Assembly: GCA_947497905.1 (NCBI GenBank)
Contig: CANMIH010000006.1
Location: 18,467 to 82,466 of the forward strand
Source of the DNA: an uncultured Pelagimonas sp.
GTDB taxonomy: Bacteria; Pseudomonadota; Alphaproteobacteria; Rhodobacterales; Rhodobacteraceae
Length of the DNA stretch: 64,000 nucleotides
Direction of reading: 5' to 3'
Shown here in pieces: positions 51,612-63,191 of this stretch. A program made the position numbers and the translations under genes. How positions within the stretch are numbered: the first letter of the stretch is position 1; each line of letters begins with the position of its first letter. The notes under the pieces were generated by a model, which had not been told where the DNA came from, searched no databases, and worked only from the letters and a program-made list of their open reading frames with translations.

Positions 51612-52127
51612 TCAAAGCTGTGATCCGGGAGGATAGCCCATTATCAACACGCTGCCTGCACTGTCCCCCCAGTCTGGATAGGCGAAGAAAAACATGCCCC
51701 AGCGATCCGGGGTGGCGACGGTACCTTCTGCCCACCCGATGTGGATCGAGCCCATTTGCGCTCCCGGATCAAATGCAAGGTCGGGGAAATGGTAGTCTCT
51801 CAATGCGGATACCAGTGGTTTGAGCGCCTTTGCCTCGGATTCAGAAAGAGCATGGGGATGAATGGTACTGATGTCACAGCCGCGATCCGTGAGATTGATA
51901 AAACTCAGTGAGGCAGGATCGCTGTAACTGGGCCCGCGCCAGTTCTCAGCCCTTAAACCAAGCTCTAGTGGATTAACCCGCAAACCCTTGGCTCGCTGAA
52001 TACAAAGATCTTCAAAGAGCTGCGCGATGCGTTCAACGCGGGTGACGGGCGGCCAAACCAATGAGGCACCGTAAAATCCGATGGCCAAACCTATCCCAAT
52101 CATGGGAAGCAAAATCTTTGGTTTCAT
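51612..52127 (-). CDS. hypothetical membrane-anchored protein
   Basis: 171 residues: an N-terminal membrane helix or signal anchor (MKPKILLPMIGIGLAIGFYGASLVW), then a soluble domain with several prolines and a glycine-rich end (MFFFAYPDWGDSAGSVLIMGYPPGSQL), rich in aromatics. No family recognised. ATG 52127 has no ribosome binding site, while the open frame extends to 52319 without support. Low to moderate evidence for translation. It follows the lpd terminator. Confidence 0.55.
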   Translation of the reverse strand: MKPKILLPMIGIGLAIGFYGASLVWPPVTRVERIAQLFEDLCIQRAKGLRVNPLELGLRAENWRGPSYSDPASLSFINLTDRGCDISTIHPHALSESEAKALKPLVSALRDYHFPDLAFDPGAQMGSIHIGWAEGTVATPDRWGMFFFAYPDWGDSAGSVLIMGYPPGSQL

Positions 52128-52147
52128 ATCCGACGTAAAAAATAGAA

Positions 52148-52173
52148 GGGCCTGCCAGAGAAAAGGCAGGCCC
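52148..52173 (-). terminator. lpd terminator
   Basis: GGGCCTGCC-AGAGAAAA-GGCAGGCCC. On the minus strand it is about 20 nt past the lpd stop and is followed by TTCTATTTTTT. Confidence 0.85.
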
Positions 52174-52192
52174 AGAATTCTAACGTGTGTTT

Positions 52193-53587
<1,395 letters not shown>

Positions 53588-53674
53588 TGGTGGTGTCCTT
53601 TCGTTGGATGGGGAGGGGCGCTGCCCCGTCGCTTTGCGACTCCCCGGAGTATTTGTGAAAAGAAGAAACCCGGA

Positions 53675-54064
53675 TCATATCAGGGCCTTGAAGAGCAGGA
53701 CCAAGGTGGCGGTGAAGCCAATGGTCCAGATGACGGTGCGCCAGGGCGTGAGGCCAAAGAGATAGGCGGGCAGATAGAGCACCCGGGCGATGAGGAAGAG
53801 TGCCGCCGCGATGGCGGTGTGGCCGTCGGTCTGATCCGAGTATGTGAGGACCAGAATGGCGATGGCAAAGAGAATGAGCGCTTCGAACTGATTGTTGAGC
53901 GCCCGTTGGGCCCGCCCGGCGACCCCGGTGAGCTGGATCGGCGTATCACGGGGGCCCATAGCGGTTTTTGTGCCAACCTGAAGATTGGCTGAAATTGAAT
54001 AGACCGCGAAGTAGATCGCCTGCAGCAGGGTGGCCAAGGTGAGAAGGGTGAGTTCGACGGTCAC
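53675..54064 (-). CDS. MAPEG-family membrane protein
   Basis: 129 residues with four membrane helices, matching the MAPEG family (membrane-associated proteins in eicosanoid/glutathione metabolism): LLTLATLLQAIYFAVYSIS, MGPRDTPIQLTGVAGRAQRALNNQFEALILFA, ALFLIARVLYLPAYLFGLTPWRTVIWT. The RAxRALxNxxE motif is the family signature. Start GTG 54064 overlaps the upstream gene stop (GTGA). Bacterial function is unclear. Confidence 0.87.
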   Translation of the reverse strand: MTVELTLLTLATLLQAIYFAVYSISANLQVGTKTAMGPRDTPIQLTGVAGRAQRALNNQFEALILFAIAILVLTYSDQTDGHTAIAAALFLIARVLYLPAYLFGLTPWRTVIWTIGFTATLVLLFKALI

Positions 54065-54747
54065 TTCTGCAGTCCAAACTTGTCGTGCAGTTTATTACAC
54101 AGTTTGGTGTCCTTCAGGATGTCGTGAAAAGTCTCGCCAAACGCAAGTTCCTCAGTCGATAGTTCACCGGTAAGCTTTTTATAATTGTCCGTGCCACCAA
54201 GAATAAACAACGCTTTGTCAATCACTCGCTCAGGGTACAGGTGTTTTTTCTCATCGAGAATGGGTAGCTTCCGGGCTTTTTTGACGTTTTCTATGAAGTT
54301 ATAACCATCGAGAATATTGTAGAAATCCTCGAAGTTTTTAGCGTCGATAGCAGACCGAGCACGACTATCGTATATTGTCCATCCACGTGGGTTGAAAAAG
54401 AACGCAACTTTGCTAGCAGCCGACTGCTGTCGAAAATTCAGGCTTTGAGCCTTGTCAGCTAAGGAGGTGTCTTCCTTCCATTCGGATGCTGCTTGAAATA
54501 CATCTCTGAAGAACTCTGTGCGGGCATTTTGGGGGTCGTTTTTTGGAAAATTTCGCACAACTTGGTATTGTGTTAAGAAGGAAGTGCAAAGCTCAGGGGG
54601 GAGATCGGATGCTTCGCCGTTTTCAAACCCTACAAAAAAGTGGGCATCCGAAGGATCTTCGCTCCCATCGCTGGGACCAGTCGTTTTTCGGTGTTCCTTA
54701 AATCCGTGCGCCCATAGTCTTTGAAATGTATAGCTGCAGTTTGACAT
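54061..54747 (-). CDS. low-GC hypothetical protein inserted in the sucB-lpd gap
   Basis: 228 residues. Distinctive features: SCSYTFQRLWAHGF at the start, DAHFFVGFENGEASDLP, a central FFFNPRGWTIYDSRARSAID (an IYDSR motif seen in some OGG-fold/HhH-like defence or repair proteins), and a Lys-rich C-terminus. The base composition is markedly lower in GC by eye than sucB and lpd, so it looks transferred. ATG 54747 chosen; ATG 54786 is possible. The final codons overlap the MAPEG start as GTGA. Function unknown. Confidence 0.65.
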   Translation of the reverse strand: MSNCSYTFQRLWAHGFKEHRKTTGPSDGSEDPSDAHFFVGFENGEASDLPPELCTSFLTQYQVVRNFPKNDPQNARTEFFRDVFQAASEWKEDTSLADKAQSLNFRQQSAASKVAFFFNPRGWTIYDSRARSAIDAKNFEDFYNILDGYNFIENVKKARKLPILDEKKHLYPERVIDKALFILGGTDNYKKLTGELSTEELAFGETFHDILKDTKLCNKLHDKFGLQK

Positions 54748-54766
54748 TCTAAACACCCGTTTGGGG

Positions 54767-54791
54767 CAGGCGTGCCTAATGGGCACGCCTG
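54767..54791 (-). terminator. hairpin between sucB and the inserted gene
   Basis: CAGGCGTGCC-TAATG-GGCACGCCTG, a perfect 10-bp stem just past the sucB stop. With no U-tract it is a likely 3'-end protector or partial terminator separating the inserted unit from sucB. Confidence 0.65.
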
Positions 54792-54800
54792 TTTGCGAAA

Positions 54801-56291
54801 TTACAGATCCATCAGCAGGCGACGGGGATCTTCCAGCGCTTCTTTGACGCGCACGAGGAAGGTCACGGCGCCTTTGCCGTCAACGATGCGGTGGTCATAG
54901 CTCAGCGCCAGATACATCATCGGGCGGATGACAACCTGACCGTTGATCGCCATGGGGCGGTCCTGGATCTTGTGCATGCCAAGGATACCCGACTGTGGTG
55001 GGTTCAGGATTGGCGAGGACATTAGCGAGCCGTAGACACCACCGTTCGAGATGGTGAAGGTGCCGCCCTGCATTTCAGCCATGGACAATTTGCCGTCGCG
55101 GGCGCGTTTGCCCTTTTCGGCAATGGCTTTTTCGATATCGGCAAAGGACATGCTGTCGGCGTCACGGATCACCGGCACAACCAGACCGGTCGGGGTGCCC
55201 GCGGCCACACCCATGTGCACAAAGTTCTTGTACACGATGTCGGTGCCGTCGATCTCGGCGTTGACCTCGGGCACTTCTTTCAGCGCGTGACAGCAGGCCT
55301 TGGTGAAGAAGGACATAAAGCCCAGACGTACACCGTGCTTTTTCTCGAACTGGTCTTTGTACTGTTTGCGCAGCGCCATCACCTCGGTCATGTCGACCTC
55401 GTTGTAGGTGGTCAGCATGGCAGCAGTGTTCTGGCTGTCTTTCAGACGCTTGGCGATGGTCTGACGCAGGCGGGTCATTTTCACACGCTCTTCACGTGCA
55501 GCATCATCCGCAGGAACAGGGGCGCGGGGTGCAGCGGCCGGAGCCGGTGCGGGGGCGGCGGCTGCTGCGGCCACAGCGGCGGCGACGTCGGCTTTGGTGG
55601 CGCGGCCATCACGTCCGGTACCGGTGACCTGATCGCGGCTGATGCCTGCTTCGGCCATGGCTTTTTCGGCGGCTGGACCGTCTTTGACGCCGGCCGCAGC
55701 GGGTGCCGCGGCTGGAGCCGGAGCCGCAACAGGTGCGGCGGCGGTTGCGCCTGCGCCACCTGAGATCACTGCCAGTTTGGCAGTGGCGTCAACAGTTGTG
55801 CCTTCGGGGGCGGTGATCTCGGACAGAACACCAGCGGCGGGGGCGGGCACTTCGACCGAGACCTTGTCGGTTTCCAGCTCGCAGAGCATTTCGTCCTGCG
55901 CCACGCTGTCGCCAACCTTTTTGAACCAGGTCGACACGGTCGCTTCGGTGACGGATTCACCCAGGGTGGGTACCATCACGTCAACCGAGGCAGCTTCCGC
56001 TGCGGGTGCGGTCGCAGGGGCGGCTTTGGCTGCCGGGGCTGGCGCGGCTGCACCAGCGCCTTCGCTGATGTTGGCCAGCAGGGCATCTACACCAACGGTT
56101 TCACCCTCGGCGGCCACGATATCTGCCAGGGTGCCCGCAACGGGCGAGGGGACCTCGACCGTCACTTTATCGGTTTCCAGCTCACAGAGCATTTCATCCA
56201 CGGCAACGGCATCGCCGGGCTTTTTGAACCAGGTGGCCACCGTGGCTTCGGTGACGGATTCACCCAGAGTGGGGACACGCACTTCGGTCAT
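54801..56291 (-). CDS. sucB: dihydrolipoyl succinyltransferase (E2 of 2-oxoglutarate dehydrogenase)
   Basis: 496 residues with two lipoyl domains (each with [11 protein letters not shown], lipoyl lysine in TDK), alanine/proline-rich linkers, a peripheral E1/E3-binding domain ([30 protein letters not shown]) and the C-terminal catalytic domain with the active His-Asp in [10 protein letters not shown]. coli SucB has one lipoyl domain; two is a common Rhodobacteraceae form. Starts 3 bp after the sucA stop. Confidence 0.96.
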   Translation of the reverse strand: MTEVRVPTLGESVTEATVATWFKKPGDAVAVDEMLCELETDKVTVEVPSPVAGTLADIVAAEGETVGVDALLANISEGAGAAAPAPAAKAAPATAPAAEAASVDVMVPTLGESVTEATVSTWFKKVGDSVAQDEMLCELETDKVSVEVPAPAAGVLSEITAPEGTTVDATAKLAVISGGAGATAAAPVAAPAPAAAPAAAGVKDGPAAEKAMAEAGISRDQVTGTGRDGRATKADVAAAVAAAAAAPAPAPAAAPRAPVPADDAAREERVKMTRLRQTIAKRLKDSQNTAAMLTTYNEVDMTEVMALRKQYKDQFEKKHGVRLGFMSFFTKACCHALKEVPEVNAEIDGTDIVYKNFVHMGVAAGTPTGLVVPVIRDADSMSFADIEKAIAEKGKRARDGKLSMAEMQGGTFTISNGGVYGSLMSSPILNPPQSGILGMHKIQDRPMAINGQVVIRPMMYLALSYDHRIVDGKGAVTFLVRVKEALEDPRRLLMDL

Positions 56292-56294
56292 GTT

Positions 56295-59261
56295 TTAGTT
56301 TCCTTCGATGGTCAGGGCGTCGTTCACGAGCGCCTCTTGCTGTGCTTTGTGCTGGCTGGCGAGGCCCGTTGCGGGCGAGGCCGATGTTGCGCGGCCCACA
56401 TAACGGGGACGCGGGTGTTTGGCTTTGATGCGGCCCAGAACCCATTCGATGTTGGGTTCGATAAAGTGCCATGCGCCCTGGTTCTTGGGCTCTTCCTGAC
56501 ACCAGACCATTTCCGCCTCGGGGAAACGTTCCAGTTCCTTGACCAGCGAGATCGCCGGGAAGGGATAGAACTGTTCCACACGCAGCAGATAGATGTCGTC
56601 GATGCCCCGCGCGTCACGCTCTTCGAGCAGGTCGTAATAGACCTTGCCTGAACACATCACGACGCGTTTGATCTTGTCGTCGCTCACCAGTTTGGTGTCG
56701 GACTGACCCTGCTGGGCGTCGTCCCACAGCACGCGGTGGAAGCTCGAACCCTCGGTGAACATGCTCAGATCCGAGGTGCAGAGCTTGTGACGCAGAAGCG
56801 ATTTGGGGGTCACAAGAATGAGCGGCTTGCGGAAGCTGCGGTGCAGCTGGCGACGCAGGATGTGGAAGTAGTTCGCCGGTGTCGAACAGTTCGCCACGAT
56901 CCAGTTGTCCTGACCACACATCTGCAAGAAGCGTTCCAGACGGGCCGAGCTGTGCTCGGGGCCTTGCCCTTCAAACCCGTGGGGCAGCAGGCAAACCAGA
57001 CCGGACATGCGCAGCCATTTGCTTTCGCCCGAGCTGATGAACTGGTCAAACATGATCTGTGCGCCGTTGGCGAAATCGCCGAACTGGGCTTCCCAGAGGG
57101 TCAATGCGTTGGGTTCAGACAGCGAGTAGCCATATTCAAAACCCAGAACCGCATATTCGGACAGCGCCGAGTCAATTACCTCGTAGCGGGCCTGACCTTC
57201 GCGGATGTTGTTGAGCGGGTAATAGCGCTCTTCCGTGTCCTGGTTCACAATGCCGGAATGGCGTTGTGAGAAGGTGCCACGGGTGGCGTCCTGACCGGCA
57301 AGACGAACGGGGTAACCTTCGAGCTGGAGCGAGCCAAAGGCCATAGCCTCGGCGGTGGCCCAGTCAAAGCCCGTACCGGTTTCGAACATCTTACCACGGG
57401 TGTCCAGAAGACGGCCCACGGTTTTATGCAGCGGGAAGCCTTCGGGGACACGCGACAGCGAGGCACCAATTTCTTTGGCGGTCTCTTCCGAGATCGCGGT
57501 GGCGCCGCGCTGGTAATCGCCGTCCTTGAGCTTGTCCAGATGGCTCCAACGACCATCCAGCCAGTCGGCTTTGTTGGGCTTGAAGACTTTTCCGGCCTCG
57601 AATTCTTCGTTCAGGTGCGCCTGGAAGGCGGCCTTCATGTCTTCGATCTCACCCTCGGGGATCAGACCGTCTTTCACCAGTCGCTCGGTGTACAGCGACA
57701 AAGTGGTCTTGTGACCCTTGATGCGCTTGTACATCAGCGGGTTAGTGAACATGGGCTCGTCGCCCTCGTTGTGACCAAACCGGCGATAGCAGAAGATGTC
57801 GATGACGACGTCTTTCTGGAACTTCTGGCGGAATTCGGTGGCCACCTTGGCCGCATGAACCACGGCCTCCGGGTCGTCGCCATTCACGTGGAAAATCGGC
57901 GCTTCGACAACCAGGGCGTTGTCGGTTGGGTAAGGCGAGCTGCGTGAGAAATGCGGTGCGGTGGTGAAACCGATCTGGTTGTTGACCACGATGTGCATGG
58001 TGCCGCCGGCTTTGTGGCCGCGCAGACCCGACAGAGCGAAACATTCCGCCACAACACCCTGACCCGCAAAGGCGGCATCACCATGCAGCAGGATCGGCAT
58101 GACCTGTGTGCGCGTGTCGTCTTTCAGCTGGTCCTGTTTGGCGCGCACCTTACCAAGCACAACCGGGTTGACCGCCTCAAGGTGTGAGGGGTTCGCGGTC
58201 AGCGACAGGTGAACGGTGTTGCCGTCGAATTCGCGGTCCGACGAGGCCCCAAGGTGATATTTCACGTCGCCTGAGCCATCAACATCCTCAGGCTTAAAGC
58301 TGCCGCCCTGAAATTCGTTGAAGATGGCTTTGTAAGGTTTGCCCATTACGTTAGCGAGCACGGACAGCCGGCCACGGTGGGGCATGCCGATCACGATGTC
58401 TTTCACACCCAGCGCGCCACCGCGCTTGATGATCTGTTCCATCGCCGGGATCAGGCTTTCACCGCCATCGAGACCAAAGCGTTTGGTGCCCATGTATTTG
58501 ACGTGCAGGAATTTCTCAAAGCCCTCGGCCTCAACCATCTTGTTGAGAATGGCTTTGCGGCCTTCGCGGGTAAATGCGATCTCTTTGCCATAGCCTTCGA
58601 TGCGCTCTTTCAGCCAGGCCGCCTGTTCGGGGTCCGAGATGTGCATGTACTGTAAGGCGAATGTGCCGCAGTAGGTGCGCTTAACGATCTCGACGATCTG
58701 ACGCATCGATGCGATCTGCAGGCCCAACACGTTGTCGATAAAGATCGGACGATCCATGTCGGCATCGGTAAAGCCATAGCTTTTCGGATCAAGCTCGGGG
58801 TGCGGATCGCCGCCGTGCATGCCCAGCGGGTCAAGATTGGCCGCCAGATGGCCGCGAATACGATAGGCGCGGATCAACATCAGAGCGCGAATGCTATCCA
58901 GAACCGCACGCTGGATCACATCATCTGTGACGCTGACACCCTTTTCGGCGGCTTTGTCTTTGATCTTCTTGCCTGCGCCCTTGGCCTCTTCCGGGGCAAC
59001 GGGCCATTCGCCGGTCAGGGCGGCGGTGGCGTCATCTGCCGGAACGGGCGGCCAGTCGGTGCGAGCCCAGCTGGGGCCGGTGGCCTCGGCCTTCACATCC
59101 ATCTCGGCATCGCCAAGTTGCTGGAAGAACTCGGCCCAGGCCTGATCTACCGCAGCAGGATCAGCGGCATATCGGGCGTACATCTGCTCGAGATATTCCG
59201 CATTGTGCCCCTGCATAAAGCTCGAGGCATGGAAGAGGTCGTTGGGGCTTTGGTCAGTCAT
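56295..59261 (-). CDS. sucA: 2-oxoglutarate dehydrogenase E1 component
   Basis: 988-residue thiamine-dependent decarboxylase of the TCA cycle; the standard length for the group. N-terminal [39 protein letters not shown], TPP-binding [22 protein letters not shown], and [31 protein letters not shown] plus [14 protein letters not shown] at the end. ATG 59261 follows GAGGAACAACA. It lies 386 bp downstream of sucD. Confidence 0.97.
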   Translation of the reverse strand: [988 protein letters not shown]

Positions 59262-59647
59262 TGTTGTTCCTCGCGCATAAGGGCGGGTTTTTCTTACTGA
59301 GTTATCGGATCACACGGGGTGAATTTCGGGTGAGGGCGGGGCTAAAGGCGACTATTGCGGAGGCTCGGTTAAAGAGTTCCGAAGTCTGGCGTTTTTCTGA
59401 GAAGCGGGCAGGCGGTGTTGTGAAACAGCACGAGACATTCCTGTCTGAAGCCCCCCACTGGGGCCCAACAAGAGCTGCCATCTGGCGATATGTCTGGCCG
59501 GTCAACACGTCTGTTTGCCTACTGTAAAAGCGTCGGGAAAGCGGGACTAAGTTCCCGCTATCGCGAGGCTCTGGCGGTGGGATAACCGGGCTGAACGCCC
59601 GGCTAAAGATTTGTCGGCTCTCTTGAAAGACAAGGGCGCGAAGGGGA
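59262..59647. other. long sucD-sucA intercistronic region
   Basis: 386 bp without a credible ORF (a plus-strand frame at 59261-59527 has no ribosome binding site). It contains two hairpins, AGCGGGA-CTAAGT-TCCCGCT (59540-59559) and CCGGGC-TGAAC-GCCCGG (59586-59602). The gap is long enough for a separate sucA promoter or RNA-level control. Confidence 0.6.
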
Positions 59648-60535
59648 TTAACCCAGCTCGATGGCTTTGAGCACAGCTTCGCCCAGGGTGGCGGGGCTGT
59701 CGGCAACAACGATGCCGGCCTCTTGCATGGCGGCAATCTTGTCTTCCGCACCACCTTTGCCGCCAGCAACAATCGCGCCAGCGTGGCCCATGCGGCGGCC
59801 GGGAGGTGCCGTGCGGCCCGCGATGAAGCCGGCGGTGGGCTTCCAGCGACCTTTCTTGCGCTCGTTGGCGAGGAATTCAGCGGCTTCTTCTTCCGCCGAA
59901 CCACCGATCTCACCGATCATGATGATCGACTGGGTTTCTTCGTCCGACAGGAACATGTCCAGCACTTCGAGGTGCTCGGTGCCTTTGATCGGGTCACCAC
60001 CGATGCCAACAGCTGTCGACTGGCCCAGACCGATATCGGCGGTCTGTTTCACCGCTTCGTAGGTCAGGGTGCCCGAACGCGACACAACGCCAACCGAGCC
60101 ACGCTTGTGGATGTGGCCGGGCATGATGCCGATTTTACAGGCGTCCGGGGTGATGATGCCGGGGCAGTTCGGGCCGATCAGACGCGAGGACGAGTTTTCC
60201 AGCGCGCGCTTGACCTTCATCATGTCCAGAACCGGGATGCCTTCGGTGATGCAAACAATCAGTTCCATCTCAGCGTCGATCGCTTCGAGGATCGAATCCG
60301 CAGCGAAGGGCGGAGGCACATAGATCACCGAGGCATTGGCCTCGGTTGCGGCTTTGGCTTCGTGCACGCTGTCAAAGACAGGCAGACCCAGATGGGACTG
60401 GCCGCCTTTGCCCGGTGTCACGCCACCAACCATTTTGGTGCCATAGGCCTGCGCCTGTTCGGTGTGGAATGTCCCCTGCGAGCCGGTCAGACCCTGACAG
60501 ATGACTTTTGTGTTTTCGTCTACGAGGATTGCCAT
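59648..60535 (-). CDS. sucD: succinyl-CoA ligase, alpha subunit
   Basis: 295 residues, usual length. CoA-binding [32 protein letters not shown]; catalytic phosphohistidine region [12 protein letters not shown]. It couples succinyl-CoA cleavage to nucleotide triphosphate formation. ATG 60535 follows AAGGAGACTGCC. Downstream of sucC by 90 bp. Confidence 0.96.
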   Translation of the reverse strand: MAILVDENTKVICQGLTGSQGTFHTEQAQAYGTKMVGGVTPGKGGQSHLGLPVFDSVHEAKAATEANASVIYVPPPFAADSILEAIDAEMELIVCITEGIPVLDMMKVKRALENSSSRLIGPNCPGIITPDACKIGIMPGHIHKRGSVGVVSRSGTLTYEAVKQTADIGLGQSTAVGIGGDPIKGTEHLEVLDMFLSDEETQSIIMIGEIGGSAEEEAAEFLANERKKGRWKPTAGFIAGRTAPPGRRMGHAGAIVAGGKGGAEDKIAAMQEAGIVVADSPATLGEAVLKAIELG

Positions 60536-60625
60536 TTGGCAGTCTCCTTAAATTCTCTGCGTAACAATGGATGCGGTCACCCATTACAGTTTTTTGGGAA
60601 GACGGGCGTGTCGCCCATCCTGCGA

Positions 60626-61819
60626 TTAGCCTTTGACGGCTTTCACGATCTTTTCAGCACCATCCGACAGGTTGTCGGCGGCGATGACGTTCAGGCCAGA
60701 GGTGTTGATGATCTCTTTGCCCTGTTCGACATTGGTGCCTTCCAGACGCACGACCAGCGGCACTTCCAGACCAACTTCTTTCACAGCGGCAACAACGCCC
60801 TCTGCGATCACGTCGCAGCGCATGATGCCACCGAAGATGTTGACCAGAATACCTTTGACGTTTTTGTCCGAGGTGATGATCTTGAAGGCTTCGGTCACTT
60901 TCTCTTTGGTTGCGCCGCCGCCTACGTCGAGGAAGTTGGCAGGCTCTGCACCGTAGAGTTTGATGATGTCCATGGTGGCCATCGCCAGACCCGCGCCGTT
61001 CACCATACAGCCGATCTCACCGTCCAGAGCGATGTAGTTCAGGTCGTATTTCGACGCTTCCAGCTCTTTGGGATCTTCTTCGGTTTCGTCGCGCAGCTCG
61101 GCCACATCCGGGTGGCGGTAAACGGCGTTGCCGTCAAAGCCAACCTTGGCGTCGAGAACCTTGAGCTTGCCACCGGGCATAACGATCAGCGGGTTGATTT
61201 CCAGCTGCTCCATGTCTTTTTCCATGAAGGCTTTGTAGAGAATGCCCATCAGCTTGACGCATTCTTTGATCTGTGCGCCTTCCAGGCCCAGAGCAAAGGC
61301 TACGCGGCGGCCGTGGTAGGGCTGATAGCCGGTGGCTGGATCAACGCTGAAGGACAGGATCTTTTCTGGGGTCGCAGCGGCAACCTCTTCGATGTCCATG
61401 CCACCCTCGGTCGAGCAGACAAACGACACGCGGCTGGAGACACGATCTACCAGCAGAGCAAGATAAAGCTCACGTTCGATGTCCGAACCATCTTCGATGT
61501 AGATGCGGTTGACCTGCTTGCCTGCGGGACCAGTCTGGTGAGTGACCAGAGTGCGACCCAGCATACGCTTGGCTTCCATTTCGGCTTCTTCAACCGATTT
61601 GGCCAGACGAACACCGCCCTTTTCGCCTGCGTCGGCTTCTTCGAAGGTGCCTTTGCCGCGACCGCCTGCGTGGATCTGGGCTTTGACAACCCAAAGCGGG
61701 CCGTCAAGCTCGCCTGCTGCGGTTTTGGCGTCTTCGGCTTTCAGCACAACGCGACCGTCGGACACTGGCGCGCCGTAGCTGCGCAAAAGGGCCTTGGCCT
61801 GATATTCGTGGATGTTCAT
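60626..61819 (-). CDS. sucC: succinyl-CoA ligase, beta subunit
   Basis: 397 residues: ATP-grasp N-terminal domain ([35 protein letters not shown]) and C-terminal CoA-ligase domain ([25 protein letters not shown]). The signature GGG..KGTF is intact. ATG 61819 has only a weak GGGAC upstream. First gene of the sucCD-sucAB unit; a duplicated palindrome sits 110-140 bp upstream. Confidence 0.96.
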   Translation of the reverse strand: MNIHEYQAKALLRSYGAPVSDGRVVLKAEDAKTAAGELDGPLWVVKAQIHAGGRGKGTFEEADAGEKGGVRLAKSVEEAEMEAKRMLGRTLVTHQTGPAGKQVNRIYIEDGSDIERELYLALLVDRVSSRVSFVCSTEGGMDIEEVAAATPEKILSFSVDPATGYQPYHGRRVAFALGLEGAQIKECVKLMGILYKAFMEKDMEQLEINPLIVMPGGKLKVLDAKVGFDGNAVYRHPDVAELRDETEEDPKELEASKYDLNYIALDGEIGCMVNGAGLAMATMDIIKLYGAEPANFLDVGGGATKEKVTEAFKIITSDKNVKGILVNIFGGIMRCDVIAEGVVAAVKEVGLEVPLVVRLEGTNVEQGKEIINTSGLNVIAADNLSDGAEKIVKAVKG

Positions 61820-61928
61820 GTGAAACTGTCCCGTTTGACTACGATTGCCCAGTTATAGGCGCGTCGTGAGGGCGGATTTAAAGGCTTTTTTGCCGCACCA
61901 CGGGAATTTGATGGGGATTTGAGTGTTT

Positions 61929-61959
61929 TGTGATCACAGTTTTTGCAAGTGTGATCACA
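61929..61959. promoter_or_regulatory. duplicated TGTGATCACA palindrome upstream of sucC
   Basis: Two copies of the 10-bp palindrome TGTGATCACA (61929-61938 and 61950-61959), 21 bp centre to centre, within a larger inverted layout TTGTGATCACA...TGTGATCACAA. Two helical turns apart fits cooperative repressor or activator binding. It is 110-140 bp upstream of the sucC start. Confidence 0.65.
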
Positions 61960-61968
61960 AGTAAATCG

Positions 61969-62000
61969 CCCGTTAGCCATAACGGGAATCGAACCCGCGT
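61969..62000. other. tRNA T-arm-like sequence with hairpin
   Basis: On the minus strand the bases read GCGGGTTCGATTCCCGT, resembling a tRNA T-arm, followed by TATGGCTA. CCCGTTA-GCCA-TAACGGG (61969-61986) also forms a perfect stem. No anticodon arm, D-arm or CCA end accompanies it, so it is not a complete tRNA; it could be a leftover of an old attachment site or a chance match. Confidence 0.35.
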
Positions 62001-62022
62001 AGATTGATTCAATAACAATGAA

Positions 62023-62047
62023 AAGGGCGCGCAATTTGCACGCCCTT
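62023..62047 (-). terminator. mdh terminator
   Basis: AAGGGCGCGCA-ATT-TGCACGCCCTT (one mismatch). On the minus strand it is 22 nt after the mdh stop and is followed by TTTTCATTG. Confidence 0.75.
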
Positions 62048-62069
62048 ACAGATTGGTTTTGTAAGTCGC

Positions 62070-63161
<1,092 letters not shown>

Positions 63162-63191
63162 TTATTTCATGGGTTGTTAAGGACGCTTCTG

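Noticed and set aside
59261..59527. 88-residue plus-strand open frame in the sucD-sucA gap
   Set aside because: No ribosome binding site, no similarity, and it begins within the start of sucA on the other strand.
59723..61858. 711-residue plus-strand open frame opposite sucD and sucC
   Set aside because: It spans two well-supported minus-strand genes and the gap between them, so it is a composition artefact.
61969..62000. A complete tRNA gene on the minus strand
   Set aside because: Only a T-arm-like piece is present; the D-arm, anticodon arm and a matching 5' acceptor strand are missing.
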